Assembly: GCA_025929005.1 (NCBI GenBank)
Contig: JAICND010000009.1
Location: forward strand, 1 to 13,011
Source of the DNA: Acidimicrobiia bacterium
GTDB taxonomy: Bacteria; Actinomycetota; Acidimicrobiia; Spongiisociales; ZC4RG35
Reading direction: 5' to 3'
Length of the DNA: 13,011 nt
The position numbers were made by a program, and so were the translations under genes. A model generated the notes under the pieces. It saw only the letters and a list, made by a program, of their open reading frames with translations, was not told where the DNA came from and made no database searches. Below, in pieces: positions 1 through 7,443 of this stretch; position 1 is the first letter of the stretch; each line of letters begins with the position of its first letter.

Positions 1-464
1 ACTAACTGTTGAGTGATGGTCGAGCCCCCCCGGGAGTTGCCGGAGCGAAACGTGTCGAGGGCCGCCGAGGCGATGGCCGGGAAATAGATCCCCTGGTGCT
101 CGTAGAAGTTGTTGTCCTCGGCGGCCAATACCGCCAGTTGCAGCACTTCGGGAACCTCGTCGAGGGGCACCGGCTCGGAGTTGCGGCCATCGTGGAGCTC
201 GGCCAGCAGGTCGCCATGGCGGGCATAGACCCGCGAGATCACGGAAAGGTCGGGCAAAGAGAGCGTGAATTCCTCAACGTCGGGGACGTATTCGGCGCGG
301 ACCTTGTCGAGGGTGCCATAAGCCGAGTTGGCCCCCAAGAAGGCAAAGAGCCCTACCCAGGTGCTGGCCAGGAGAGCGATGGAGAGAAGACCCGCCAATG
401 CAGGGAACCATCGACCTCGGCGCTCGCGCGCCTCCATTTGGTGAATTAACGATCGATTTGCCAT
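1..464 (-). CDS. Class A penicillin-binding protein, N-terminal part (cut by window edge)
   Basis: Bifunctional peptidoglycan synthase: family GT51 glycosyltransferases polymerise lipid II, and a transpeptidase domain (outside this window) cross-links. About 154 residues are visible, read from an ATG at 464 leftward. A short basic cytoplasmic tail is followed by one hydrophobic segment at about residues 19-45, the usual single anchor. The GT51 signature follows: EDNNFYEHQG at about 116-125, with Glu116 as the expected catalytic residue, then RGGSTITQQL at about 145-154, where the frame leaves the window. A GGGGGA stretch about 9 bases upstream serves as ribosome-binding site; the next in-frame ATG (residue 10) has none, so 464 is preferred. 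It is divergent from the mutase gene, and the two starts lie only about 31 bases apart. The family is clear; which PBP1 paralogue it is cannot be told from this fragment. Confidence 0.9.
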   Translation of the reverse strand, partial: MANRSLIHQMEARERRGRWFPALAGLLSIALLASTWVGLFAFLGANSAYGTLDKVRAEYVPDVEEFTLSLPDLSVISRVYARHGDLLAELHDGRNSEPVPLDEVPEVLQLAVLAAEDNNFYEHQGIYFPAIASAALDTFRSGNSRGGSTITQQL

Positions 465-495
465 GACAGCGGGTCCCCCAAGGGGCCTGGGTACG
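465..495. promoter_or_regulatory. Very short divergent spacer with mirrored Shine-Dalgarno sites
   Basis: Only 31 bases separate the PBP and mutase starts. A run of five C at 475-479 is the Shine-Dalgarno (GGGGG) of the minus-strand PBP gene, and GGGG at 482-485 serves the plus-strand mutase ATG at 496. The two can pair as a small hairpin with loop CAA. There is no room for two promoters, so at least one must lie inside the neighbouring coding sequence. No -10/-35 pair is convincing here. Confidence 0.4.
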
Positions 496-2079
496 ATGGA
501 AGCCTACCGGCCTCCCGCCCAAATACACGTGCGCACAACCAGCGGTATCGACATCGAAGTGGTCTCCGAAACCCCCGGCGCTCCGGCGCGCATAGGTCGA
601 CCCGGGGAGTACCCGTTCACCAGGGGCCCGCATCCCACGATGTACCGGGGTCGCCCCTGGACCATGCGCCAATACGCGGGTTTTGGCAACGCCGACTCGA
701 CCAACCAGCGTTTCCGTTCTTTGCTTGAGGCTGGCCAAACCGGGCTGTCGGTCGCTTTCGACCTGCCGACCCAGATGGGTCTCGATTCCGATCATGAACT
801 GGCAGTCGGGGAGGTGGGGCGGGTCGGCGTAGCCGTAGACACTGTCGACGACATGAGACGCCTCTTTGCAGAGATCCCCCTTGATCAGGTTTCGACCTCG
901 ATGACCATCAACGCCACGGCTCCCATCCTCCTGCTGCTGTACGAGTTAGTGGCAAAAGAACAGGGAGTTGCACCAGATGCCATCCGGGGCACCGTTCAAA
1001 ACGACATTCTCAAGGAATACATGGCCCGAGGCACATACATCTATCCGCCCCGACCGTCGATGCGACTCGTAACCGACCTATTTGCCTACGCCGCCGCCGA
1101 ACTCCCCAACTTCAACACGATTTCAATCTCGGGGTATCACATCAGGGAAGCCGGGGCGACTGCCGCCCAGGAACTTGCCTTCACCATCGCTAACGGTCTT
1201 GCCTACGTGGAGGCTGCCGCGGCGGCTGGTCTCGACGTCGACCAGAGCGCTCCGCGGCTTTCATTCTTTTGGAATAGCCACAGCCACTTCTTCGAGGAGA
1301 TTGCCAAATTCAGAGCCGCCCGGCGGATCTGGGCACGTCTCATGAGAGAACAACTCGGGGCTCGCGACCCCCGCTCGTGGGCAATGCGCTCCCACACTCA
1401 GACGGCCGGCTCCACTCTGACCGCCCAGCAACCCGAGAACAACATCGTTAGGACTGCAATCCAGGCGATGGCCGCGGTGCTTGGAGGGACTCAGTCGCTC
1501 CATACCAATTCCTTCGATGAGGCGTTGGGACTACCGACCGAGCAGGCGGCCCGGCTCGCATTGCGCACCCAACAGATCCTCGCCTACGAGTCCGGTTTCA
1601 CCGATACCGTCGACCCGCTGGCCGGTTCGTACTTCATCGAGTCCCTGACCGATCAACTGGAAGAGCGCGCCAACCGGCTCCTGAACGAGGTTGAGAAGCG
1701 GGGAGGTGCCGTGGCTGCGATCGAAGCCGGTTGGACCCAGCACCAGATCGAAGACTCCGCGTACCAGGCGGCTCAGACCCAAGAGAAGGACGAAACGATC
1801 GTGGTCGGGGTGAATCGATTCGTCACCGACGAACCCGAGGCCGTCCCGGTCCTGGCGGTGGATCCGGATTTGGAAGCCAATCAACGACAGCGTCTCCTGG
1901 ATTGGCGGAAGCAGCGCAACGACGCCCTTGTCGAGCAGTCGCTAGGGCGATTGCGGGCTGCTGCGGCTGGAACCGACAACCTCCTCTATCCGCTCCGGGC
2001 GGCTCTTGAGGTCGGAGCGACCCTGGGGGAGACGGCCGGGGCCCTCCGGACGGTGTTCGGAACGCATCGGCCCGTATGA
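496..2079 (+). CDS. mutB: Methylmalonyl-CoA mutase, large (catalytic) subunit of the split type
   Basis: Interconverts (R)-methylmalonyl-CoA and succinyl-CoA with adenosylcobalamin, the last step of propionyl-CoA assimilation. The 527 residues form the acyl-CoA-binding TIM barrel. Motifs include RGRPWTMRQYAGFG (51-64), GLSVAFDLPTQMG (83-95), QNDILKEYMARGTYIYPP (168-185), SISGYHIREAGAT (210-222) and TQTAGSTLTAQQPENN. Aligned by eye to the Propionibacterium enzyme, Tyr60, Arg178 and His215 match Tyr89, Arg207 and His244. The Tyr/Arg pair favours methylmalonyl-CoA over isobutyryl-CoA mutases, which carry Phe/Gln. There is no C-terminal B12-binding domain (no DxHxxG), so a separate small subunit is needed; none is in the window. 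An in-frame ATG at 463 overlaps the PBP start codon; the ATG at 496, with GGGG ten bases upstream, is preferred. Its end overlaps the next gene by ATGA. Confidence 0.93.
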   Translation: MEAYRPPAQIHVRTTSGIDIEVVSETPGAPARIGRPGEYPFTRGPHPTMYRGRPWTMRQYAGFGNADSTNQRFRSLLEAGQTGLSVAFDLPTQMGLDSDHELAVGEVGRVGVAVDTVDDMRRLFAEIPLDQVSTSMTINATAPILLLLYELVAKEQGVAPDAIRGTVQNDILKEYMARGTYIYPPRPSMRLVTDLFAYAAAELPNFNTISISGYHIREAGATAAQELAFTIANGLAYVEAAAAAGLDVDQSAPRLSFFWNSHSHFFEEIAKFRAARRIWARLMREQLGARDPRSWAMRSHTQTAGSTLTAQQPENNIVRTAIQAMAAVLGGTQSLHTNSFDEALGLPTEQAARLALRTQQILAYESGFTDTVDPLAGSYFIESLTDQLEERANRLLNEVEKRGGAVAAIEAGWTQHQIEDSAYQAAQTQEKDETIVVGVNRFVTDEPEAVPVLAVDPDLEANQRQRLLDWRKQRNDALVEQSLGRLRAAAAGTDNLLYPLRAALEVGATLGETAGALRTVFGTHRPV

Positions 2080-3440
2080 CCTCCAACGGGCGCCCCTCGT
2101 TTCTGATTGTCGGCGCGGGCCCGGCCGGGACCGCCGCCGCCACCAACGCCGCCGCCCTGGGAGCGAGAGTCACGCTAGTGGAGCGCGATGTCGTCGGTGG
2201 GGCCGCGCACCTTTGGGACTGCATTCCGTCCAAGACGATGACCGCCACCGCCATCCGGATCGACTCGATGCGGAACGCGGCCCGCTTGGGCCTTGTCGCA
2301 GCCCCGGGTCACGTCGATTCACAGCAGCTGGGCGAGCGGATAAAGCACATCTCGGGAGACATTCACCGACGCTGGGTCTCGCTGTTGTCGTCGCAGGGCG
2401 TTGAGATCATCACCGGCACCGCGCGCCTCACTTCATCAAACGAGGCAGTCGTGGACACCTCCGGAGGCACTCGAAAGATTGCATTCGACCGGTGCCTTCT
2501 ATCGACAGGATCTTCGCCGCGGATACCGGATTGGGCCGAGGTGGACGGCCAGCGGGTACTCACGACGCGGCATGCCTATGACCTGGCGAAGGTGCCAGAG
2601 CGGTTGGTCGTTGTTGGGTCGGGGGTCACCGGTGTTGAGTTCGTGCACATTTTCGAGAGTCTGGGCTCGGAGGTGTCACTGGTGGTCAGCCGCCAGCAGA
2701 TCCTGCCCCACCGCGATCCGGAGGTGGCGGCGGTGCTGGAGGAGGACTTCATCGAGCGGGGCGTCCGCCTCGTCATCGGCGCCAGGGCGGTAGGCCTGGA
2801 ACGCAATGATGACTCAGTCGTGGTGTTGTGTGACGATGGCCGCCGGGTGGTCGGTTCTCATGTTCTCCTAGCGATCGGCTCAGTGCCGCTTACCGCAGAA
2901 CTGGGATTGGCCGAAGCCGGGGTGGTGGAAACCAAGCAGGGCTATGTCCAGGTTGACGAGTTCTCTCGAACCACGATTCCCACTATTTACGGTGCCGGTG
3001 ACTGTACGGGCCAGATGTTGCTCTCGTCGGTCGCCGCCATGCAGGGTCGCAAGATCGCTCGACATGCGCTCGGTCTAGCGGTAACGCCAATCGATTACGG
3101 CAAGGTCGCCCAGGCCGTGTTCACCGAACCCGAGATCGCCTCGGTCGGTCTTGAGGAGGCCGACGCCGCGGCTGTTGGCCGCAAAGTCCGCACCACCAAA
3201 GTCCCCTTCGCCGCCAATGCCCGCGCCGTCCTTCAGGGGAACACTCGTGGTTTTGTGAAGCTCACGTCCGATCCGGCCACCGGGGTAGTGCTCGGCGGCA
3301 CCGTCGTCGGGCACCGAGCCTCGGAATTGATAGGCATCCTGGCCTTGGCGGTCCAGGCTCGCGTAACCGTCAACACCCTGGTGGAGACGTTGCTCGTCCA
3401 TCCGTCCTTGTCCGAAAGCATCAGCGACGCCGCCGAGTGA
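2076..3440 (+). CDS. lpdA: LpdA-like NAD(P)H:quinone oxidoreductase (pyridine nucleotide-disulfide oxidoreductase family)
   Basis: A 454-residue flavoprotein with the fold of dihydrolipoamide dehydrogenase: FAD motif GAGPAG (13-18), NAD(P) motif GSGVTG (181-186), second FAD segment IYGAGDCTG, then the dimerisation domain with FTEPEIASVG. The redox motif, normally GGTCLNxGCIPSK, reads GGAAHLWDCIPSK: Ala44 replaces the first cysteine and only Cys49 remains. A dithiol/disulfide cycle is therefore not possible, as in mycobacterial LpdA (Rv3303c), which acts on quinones rather than lipoamide. Unlike my recollection of that protein, the C-terminal catalytic dyad is kept (His442 and Glu447 in HPSLSE). 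Ser205-Arg206 after the second nucleotide-binding strand, instead of an acidic residue, suggests a preference for NADP(H). The ATGA overlap with the mutase implies translational coupling. The natural acceptor is unknown. Confidence 0.88.
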   Translation: MTSNGRPSFLIVGAGPAGTAAATNAAALGARVTLVERDVVGGAAHLWDCIPSKTMTATAIRIDSMRNAARLGLVAAPGHVDSQQLGERIKHISGDIHRRWVSLLSSQGVEIITGTARLTSSNEAVVDTSGGTRKIAFDRCLLSTGSSPRIPDWAEVDGQRVLTTRHAYDLAKVPERLVVVGSGVTGVEFVHIFESLGSEVSLVVSRQQILPHRDPEVAAVLEEDFIERGVRLVIGARAVGLERNDDSVVVLCDDGRRVVGSHVLLAIGSVPLTAELGLAEAGVVETKQGYVQVDEFSRTTIPTIYGAGDCTGQMLLSSVAAMQGRKIARHALGLAVTPIDYGKVAQAVFTEPEIASVGLEEADAAAVGRKVRTTKVPFAANARAVLQGNTRGFVKLTSDPATGVVLGGTVVGHRASELIGILALAVQARVTVNTLVETLLVHPSLSESISDAAE

Positions 3441-3446
3441 GGGGGC

Positions 3447-5102
3447 TCACTGGAAGGACACGAACACCGGCAAGGGATCGAGGGCAAGAACCTCAGCCGC
3501 AGTAGCCAGAGGAGCGTCGAGTTGGTAGAAGTTCTTCCAACCCCACCGCCATGTGGCGTCTTCGGTCCCTTCGGTGAGCACGGAATAGGTGCCGTATTTG
3601 CTCGGCAGCGGCCCCTGACCATCCATCTGAATAACCACCGCCAACTCCGATGGCGTCGCGATCAATTCCCGATTGGTGATCATCGACAACTTGAACTGGT
3701 GCAGAAGCAGCAGCTTCTGGGGCAGGTTCTGCTCACGAACGACTCCTGCCAGCCAGGCCACAACCGTGTTGATCTCGACCGCATCAACCGTTCCCACCTG
3801 GCGTAGATGGACTTGATCGGATCGAAGCCGCCACTCAGGATCGAGGGCGAGACCAACATGGGGGAGTCGGAGAAACTCCTCGTATCGTCTCGCCTGCGTA
3901 AGAAAGTCCGTTCGCCCGGGTTGGAGATCGAGCACCACGTATACGCCGTTGGCGGCAGCCACATCTATCCAGGGACGTAACAGGTCAATAGTCATCTCTT
4001 CCGAGTAGTCGCTGTCGTTTCCGGCCTCGGACGAGGCGACCGTTGCGATGATCTCGAACGACGGGATCGTCATCACTCCGTCGGCGCCGTATTCGGCTGC
4101 GATCGGAATCAGCTTCTCGATGGTCTCCTCCGCGCTCTGAGAGCCGAGAATCCCCAGATTGGGAGTGGTCGGGTTGCCGTAGTAGGCGACTAACCGCCGT
4201 CCGGGAAACATGATGAGGCCGCCGCCGGGAAGCTCGGGCGCAGAGAGTAGGGCGGGAGCCTGCCAGCCAACCGTTGCTTGGTCATAGTTGCCGGCGGCCA
4301 CCGCAACTAGAGGAGCGATTCGCCGGGCGGCGGCGACGACATCGGGCAGCCGGCGAAGGTCGGTGGGGTCGACCAAGAGTGCGGTCTCGCCCCGGGCAGC
4401 GGCGGCGGCCACTACGGGTGCCGCCAATGCGGGCCAGGATCCGTCTGCTAGCCAGACAACGTCGTGGTCGGGTGCAGCTGCCGCCACCGCGGTCGTGTCC
4501 GTCCCGAGGTCGAAAGCGATCGCCCCCCCGGTTGTCGCATTCGCTCCGGTGAGCGCCGCAATCAACGCCCGGTTCCACCCCCGGCCGGTGTCGTTGGCCA
4601 GCGGCTCGGAACCGCGGCGGAGTCGCCTGACTTGATCGACTGCCTCACCGACAGTCAGACGGGAGACGTCGGCCGATGTTGAGACCTCGGCATCAGCCAG
4701 CAGATATATCTGCTCAACCGCCAGACGGGTCGCTTCGGCTTCGAGAGAGGCAGGATCAGTCGTCAATAGCAGCGGGCCGCCGGCCGCCGCAGCCAACTGC
4801 ACCGCAATCTCAAGGCTCTCGAGATCGGTCGGCGAGGCGACCACCATCGCGGTGGCGCAGTCGAAACCTGCCGCTGAGACTGCGACCGACAGGGAAGCGG
4901 GCGTGGCCGCTAACACCGGGCCGGCCGGCGGTGGCGACACCCGGCAACCTGGATCGGTGGTTGTGGTCACCTGGGCTGAAATGCGGGTGGTCGTTGACGT
5001 TGAACTGGGAAACGGAGCTTCACTCGGGCGAAACCCGATGTAAATCCATACCGCGGCAGCCGCGGCGACGACGAGTACGCGGACGAGGCTTCGGGCCGCC
5101 AT
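3447..5102 (-). CDS. Exported protein with cell-wall-binding-like repeats and an uncharacterised C-terminal domain
   Basis: 551 residues. A hydrophobic segment at 7-24 (signal peptide or membrane anchor) is followed by a Ser/Thr/Pro-rich linker (about 27-60). Two Ala-rich alpha/beta repeats resembling the cell wall-binding repeat 2 family lie at about 72-150 and 178-272; the first carries a 'GGPLLLT' strand followed by 'IYLLADAEVS', the usual repeat pattern. From about 303 the style changes: successive strand-like stretches VAYYG, DGVMTIPSFE, GVYVVLDLQPG, VGLALDPEW, LLLLHQF, AVVIQMDGQG and PVFVSF look like a TIM barrel, with acidic residues (Glu350, Asp392, Asp421, Glu423) at strand ends as in glycosidases. 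I do not recognise the enzyme family and claim no activity. It follows accA by 39 bases on the same strand and ends 6 bases from lpdA, convergently. No Shine-Dalgarno is evident before the ATG. Confidence 0.7.
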   Translation of the reverse strand: MAARSLVRVLVVAAAAAVWIYIGFRPSEAPFPSSTSTTTRISAQVTTTTDPGCRVSPPPAGPVLAATPASLSVAVSAAGFDCATAMVVASPTDLESLEIAVQLAAAAGGPLLLTTDPASLEAEATRLAVEQIYLLADAEVSTSADVSRLTVGEAVDQVRRLRRGSEPLANDTGRGWNRALIAALTGANATTGGAIAFDLGTDTTAVAAAAPDHDVVWLADGSWPALAAPVVAAAAARGETALLVDPTDLRRLPDVVAAARRIAPLVAVAAGNYDQATVGWQAPALLSAPELPGGGLIMFPGRRLVAYYGNPTTPNLGILGSQSAEETIEKLIPIAAEYGADGVMTIPSFEIIATVASSEAGNDSDYSEEMTIDLLRPWIDVAAANGVYVVLDLQPGRTDFLTQARRYEEFLRLPHVGLALDPEWRLRSDQVHLRQVGTVDAVEINTVVAWLAGVVREQNLPQKLLLLHQFKLSMITNRELIATPSELAVVIQMDGQGPLPSKYGTYSVLTEGTEDATWRWGWKNFYQLDAPLATAAEVLALDPLPVFVSFQ

Positions 5103-5141
5103 AAAGCAAACAGGCTAAGGGGTCGGACCGATGGGTTCTGG

Positions 5142-6884
5142 TTACTTGATGATGGCGATGACCGCTCCGGTGGCGACCGTATCGCCGGGTTGGACCCGCA
5201 AGTCGACCACTTCCCCCGCCGCAGGGGAGCGAACCTCGTTCTCCATTTTCATAGCCTCGAGCACACAGATCGGCTGGTTGGCCTCGACCCTGTCGCCAGC
5301 CTTGACGTGCACTTTGACAATTGTGCCCTGCATCGGTGCCGCGATCACGCCATCGATCGCTGCCAGCGAGGCGGCCCGCTCGAGCTTGGGACGCACCCGA
5401 CGCGGACCCGGGGCTCCTGCCGCGGGCAGAGGTTCGGGCGCCCAATAGGTCACTGAAAAGCGGCGACCCCCGATCTCGACAGTCATGTCACGCCGGGTCA
5501 GCTCCTCATCGGAAGGCAGCACGGGTGACGCAGCCGGAACCGGGTCGGGAAGTTGCACGGACTCTTCCATCCACTTCGTGTGGTGGGTTCCGTTGACGAA
5601 GTCCGGATGATCGAGTACCGCCAGGTGGGCGGGGATGGTGGTCGACACGCCCGTGATCACGAACTCTGAGAGGGCTCGTCTGCCGCGACTAATCGCTTCC
5701 TGACGGGTGGCGCCCCATACGATCAGCTTGGCCATGAGATTGTCGTAGTACTGGCTGACCCGGGAAGATGCTGTCACCCCAGAGTCGACCCTCACTCCGG
5801 GGCCTGATGGTTCCCGGTAGTCGACGATCTGTCCGGGAGTCGGCAAAAAGCCGCGCAGTGGATCCTCTGCGTTGATTCGAAACTCGATCGCATGGCCGCG
5901 TGGCTCCAACTTCCCAAGGTCGAGTTTTTCTCCGGATGCGATTCGGATCTGCCAGGCGACGAGATCCAAACCGGTGACCATTTCGGTGACCGTGTGCTCA
6001 ACCTGGAGCCTCGTGTTCATTTCCAGGAAGTAGAAGCTGTCCTCGGCCGGGTCGTAGAGAAACTCCACTGTGCCGGCGTTGACGTAGCCACACGACCTCG
6101 CGGCCGCCACCGCAGCCTCTCCGATCGCTTTGCGCTGTCGGGCTGAGAGGCCGGGCGACGGAGTCTCTTCGATGAGCTTCTGATGACGGCGTTGAACCGA
6201 ACAGTCTCTCTCACCGAGGAATAAGCCGTTCCCCTGGCTGTCGAACATCACCTGGGCTTCGACGTGTCGAGGTTGTGCCATGTATTTCTCGACGTAGACC
6301 TCGGGTGAGTTGAAGTAGGCGTCTGCTTCGCGTCGGGCTCCCTCGAAGGCTTCCTCGAGATCGTCCGGCTCGCGAGCGACGCGAAGACCCTTGCCGCCCC
6401 CACCGTGGGCAGCCTTTATGGCGATCGGGTAACCGTACTGTTCGGCCGCGGTCATCACGTCGGCGAGGGTTTCGAGGGGGCTCGTTGTCCCCGGGACCAT
6501 CGGGACCTTGGCTGACTCGGCGGTGCGGCGGGAAGTGATCTTGTCGCCCATAGCTCGGATGGCAGAAGCCGGGGGACCAACCCAGATAAGCCCCGCCTCG
6601 GCGACGAGATCGGCGAAACCCGCATTCTCGGAGAGGAAGCCATATCCGGGATGAATCGCCTCCGCTTTGGCGGCCCGCGCCACCCTCAGGATGGAGGCCC
6701 CGTTCAGATAGGACTCGGCCGGCGGGGCAGCGCCGATGTTCCATGCCTCGTCGGCCATCCTGACATGAAGCGCATCGCGATCGAGTTCCGAGAAGACTGC
6801 GATGGTCCGGAGCCCCATTTCCCTGGCGGTACGAATGATCCGGACCGCGATCTCTCCGCGATTGGCGATGAGGAGGGAATTCAT
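5142..6884 (-). CDS. accA: Acyl-CoA carboxylase alpha subunit: biotin carboxylase fused to biotin carboxyl carrier
   Basis: Carboxylates its own biotin with ATP and bicarbonate and hands the carboxyl group to the beta subunit. 580 residues, normal for actinobacterial AccA/PccA. N-terminal domain IANRGEIAVRIIRTAREMG (6-24); HPGYGFLSEN (78-87); ATP-grasp glycine loop GGGGKG (161-166); catalytic stretch FLEMNTRLQVEHTVTE (286-301), whose Glu288, Asn290, Arg292 and Glu296 fall at the same numbers as in E. coli AccC. A linker at about 442-510 leads to the biotinyl domain, with EAMKMEN at 543-549 and Lys546 as the biotinylated residue, 34 residues from the C terminus. It should share an operon with pccB, but the S23 cassette lies between them. 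No clear Shine-Dalgarno precedes the ATG. Propionyl-CoA is inferred as the substrate from the nearby mutase. Confidence 0.95.
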   Translation of the reverse strand: MNSLLIANRGEIAVRIIRTAREMGLRTIAVFSELDRDALHVRMADEAWNIGAAPPAESYLNGASILRVARAAKAEAIHPGYGFLSENAGFADLVAEAGLIWVGPPASAIRAMGDKITSRRTAESAKVPMVPGTTSPLETLADVMTAAEQYGYPIAIKAAHGGGGKGLRVAREPDDLEEAFEGARREADAYFNSPEVYVEKYMAQPRHVEAQVMFDSQGNGLFLGERDCSVQRRHQKLIEETPSPGLSARQRKAIGEAAVAAARSCGYVNAGTVEFLYDPAEDSFYFLEMNTRLQVEHTVTEMVTGLDLVAWQIRIASGEKLDLGKLEPRGHAIEFRINAEDPLRGFLPTPGQIVDYREPSGPGVRVDSGVTASSRVSQYYDNLMAKLIVWGATRQEAISRGRRALSEFVITGVSTTIPAHLAVLDHPDFVNGTHHTKWMEESVQLPDPVPAASPVLPSDEELTRRDMTVEIGGRRFSVTYWAPEPLPAAGAPGPRRVRPKLERAASLAAIDGVIAAPMQGTIVKVHVKAGDRVEANQPICVLEAMKMENEVRSPAAGEVVDLRVQPGDTVATGAVIAIIK

Positions 6885-6917
6885 GAGTGGTCAGAAATGA
6901 GAGGGGATTGGTGACCT

Positions 6918-6955
6918 ACGTGAGACGTGAGACGTGAGGCGTGAGACGAGAGTCG
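6918..6955 (+). repeat. Left heptamer array (TGAGACG)
   Basis: Tandem 7-base units: TGAGACG at 6921 and 6928, TGAGGCG at 6935, TGAGACG at 6942, then the degenerate AGAGTCG at 6949. Read in the ACGTGAG register, three perfect copies occupy 6918-6938. They are the exact inverted complement of three perfect copies at 7444-7464. The array begins 34 bases upstream of the accA start codon. Confidence 0.9.
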
Positions 6956-7024
6956 AGCCGAATGGACGGTGGAAGAGCGTGGCCGTCGTTCCTCAGTGCT
7001 CTGTTGCGCGCTCACAGAATCAAG

Positions 7025-7030
7025 TATGAC
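7025..7030 (+). promoter_or_regulatory. Candidate -10 element for a leaderless S23 transcript
   Basis: TATGAC lies six bases before the GTG start codon, the distance expected if transcription begins at the start codon itself, a common arrangement in actinobacteria. TTGCGC about 15 bases further upstream is a possible but short-spaced -35. There is no Shine-Dalgarno, which fits leaderless translation. This is a weak single-site match. Confidence 0.3.
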
Positions 7031-7036
7031 TGACCC

Positions 7037-7393
7037 GTGCAGGACTTTCGAAGTCTGCTGGTCTGGCAAAAGAGCCGGACCCTGGTTCGGGGGATTTACG
7101 AACTGACCCGAAGGTTCCCAAGCACCGAACGGTTCGGACTCACCCAACAGACGAGGTCGGCCGCGACTTCCATAGCCGTGAATATCGCCGAAGGTTGTGG
7201 CCGCTACGGGAGGAGAGAGTTCGGTCGATTCCTCAGCGTGTCGTTGGGCTCCGCATTTGAACTGGAGTCTCATCTTGAGCTTGCCCGAGATCTCGGGTTC
7301 GCAGACCCGCATCTAGTGGATGTTCTTTTAGGGGATTGTTCCGAGATACGACGCATGCTCGTGGCCTTTTCGAAATCCCTCAACCAGCAATGA
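7037..7393 (+). CDS. S23-type four-helix-bundle protein
   Basis: 118 residues, the usual length of the family (IVS-encoded S23-type proteins, TIGR02436-like). The N terminus MQDFRSLLVWQKS matches the family's typical start; the core SIAVNIAEGCGRYGRREFGRFLSVSLGS (45-72) and SAFELESHLELARDLGF (72-88) are its hallmarks. The predicted structure is four amphipathic helices. Homologues are encoded inside intervening sequences of 23S rRNA genes, and the related Avd protein binds nucleic acid and reverse transcriptase in diversity-generating retroelements; the function of stand-alone copies is unknown. The GTG start is forced by an in-frame TGA two codons upstream. The gene is antisense to the flanking pccB and accA and enclosed by inverted heptamer arrays. 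Its base composition looks less GC-rich than its neighbours by eye. No reverse transcriptase or template repeat is present. Confidence 0.9.
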   Translation: MQDFRSLLVWQKSRTLVRGIYELTRRFPSTERFGLTQQTRSAATSIAVNIAEGCGRYGRREFGRFLSVSLGSAFELESHLELARDLGFADPHLVDVLLGDCSEIRRMLVAFSKSLNQQ

Positions 7394-7443
7394 TGCGGCG
7401 GCATTCGCCTCGAAGCGTCGCCTCAGAGTTCTGCCGATCTGAG

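Noticed and set aside
9..449. 146-residue plus-strand open frame at the left edge
   Set aside because: The minus strand in this region encodes a clear GT51 domain with EDNNFYEHQG and GGSTITQQL; the plus frame is its shadow.
463..495. Mutase start at ATG 463
   Set aside because: It overlaps the PBP start codon and adds 11 residues not expected of the family; the ATG at 496 has a usable ribosome-binding site.
2211..2235. lpdA gene as the E3 subunit of a 2-oxoacid dehydrogenase
   Set aside because: The first redox cysteine is replaced by Ala, and no E1 or E2 gene is nearby.
6881..7312. 143-residue minus-strand open frame through the cassette
   Set aside because: It runs antisense to the S23 gene and translates the heptamer array; it has no recognisable domain.
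7037..7393. S23 gene as the Avd component of a diversity-generating retroelement
   Set aside because: No reverse transcriptase, template/variable repeat pair or target protein is present; Avd is only a distant structural relative.
7397..7409. GGCG/CGCC hairpin after the S23 stop codon as a terminator
   Set aside because: The stem is only four base pairs and no T tract follows.
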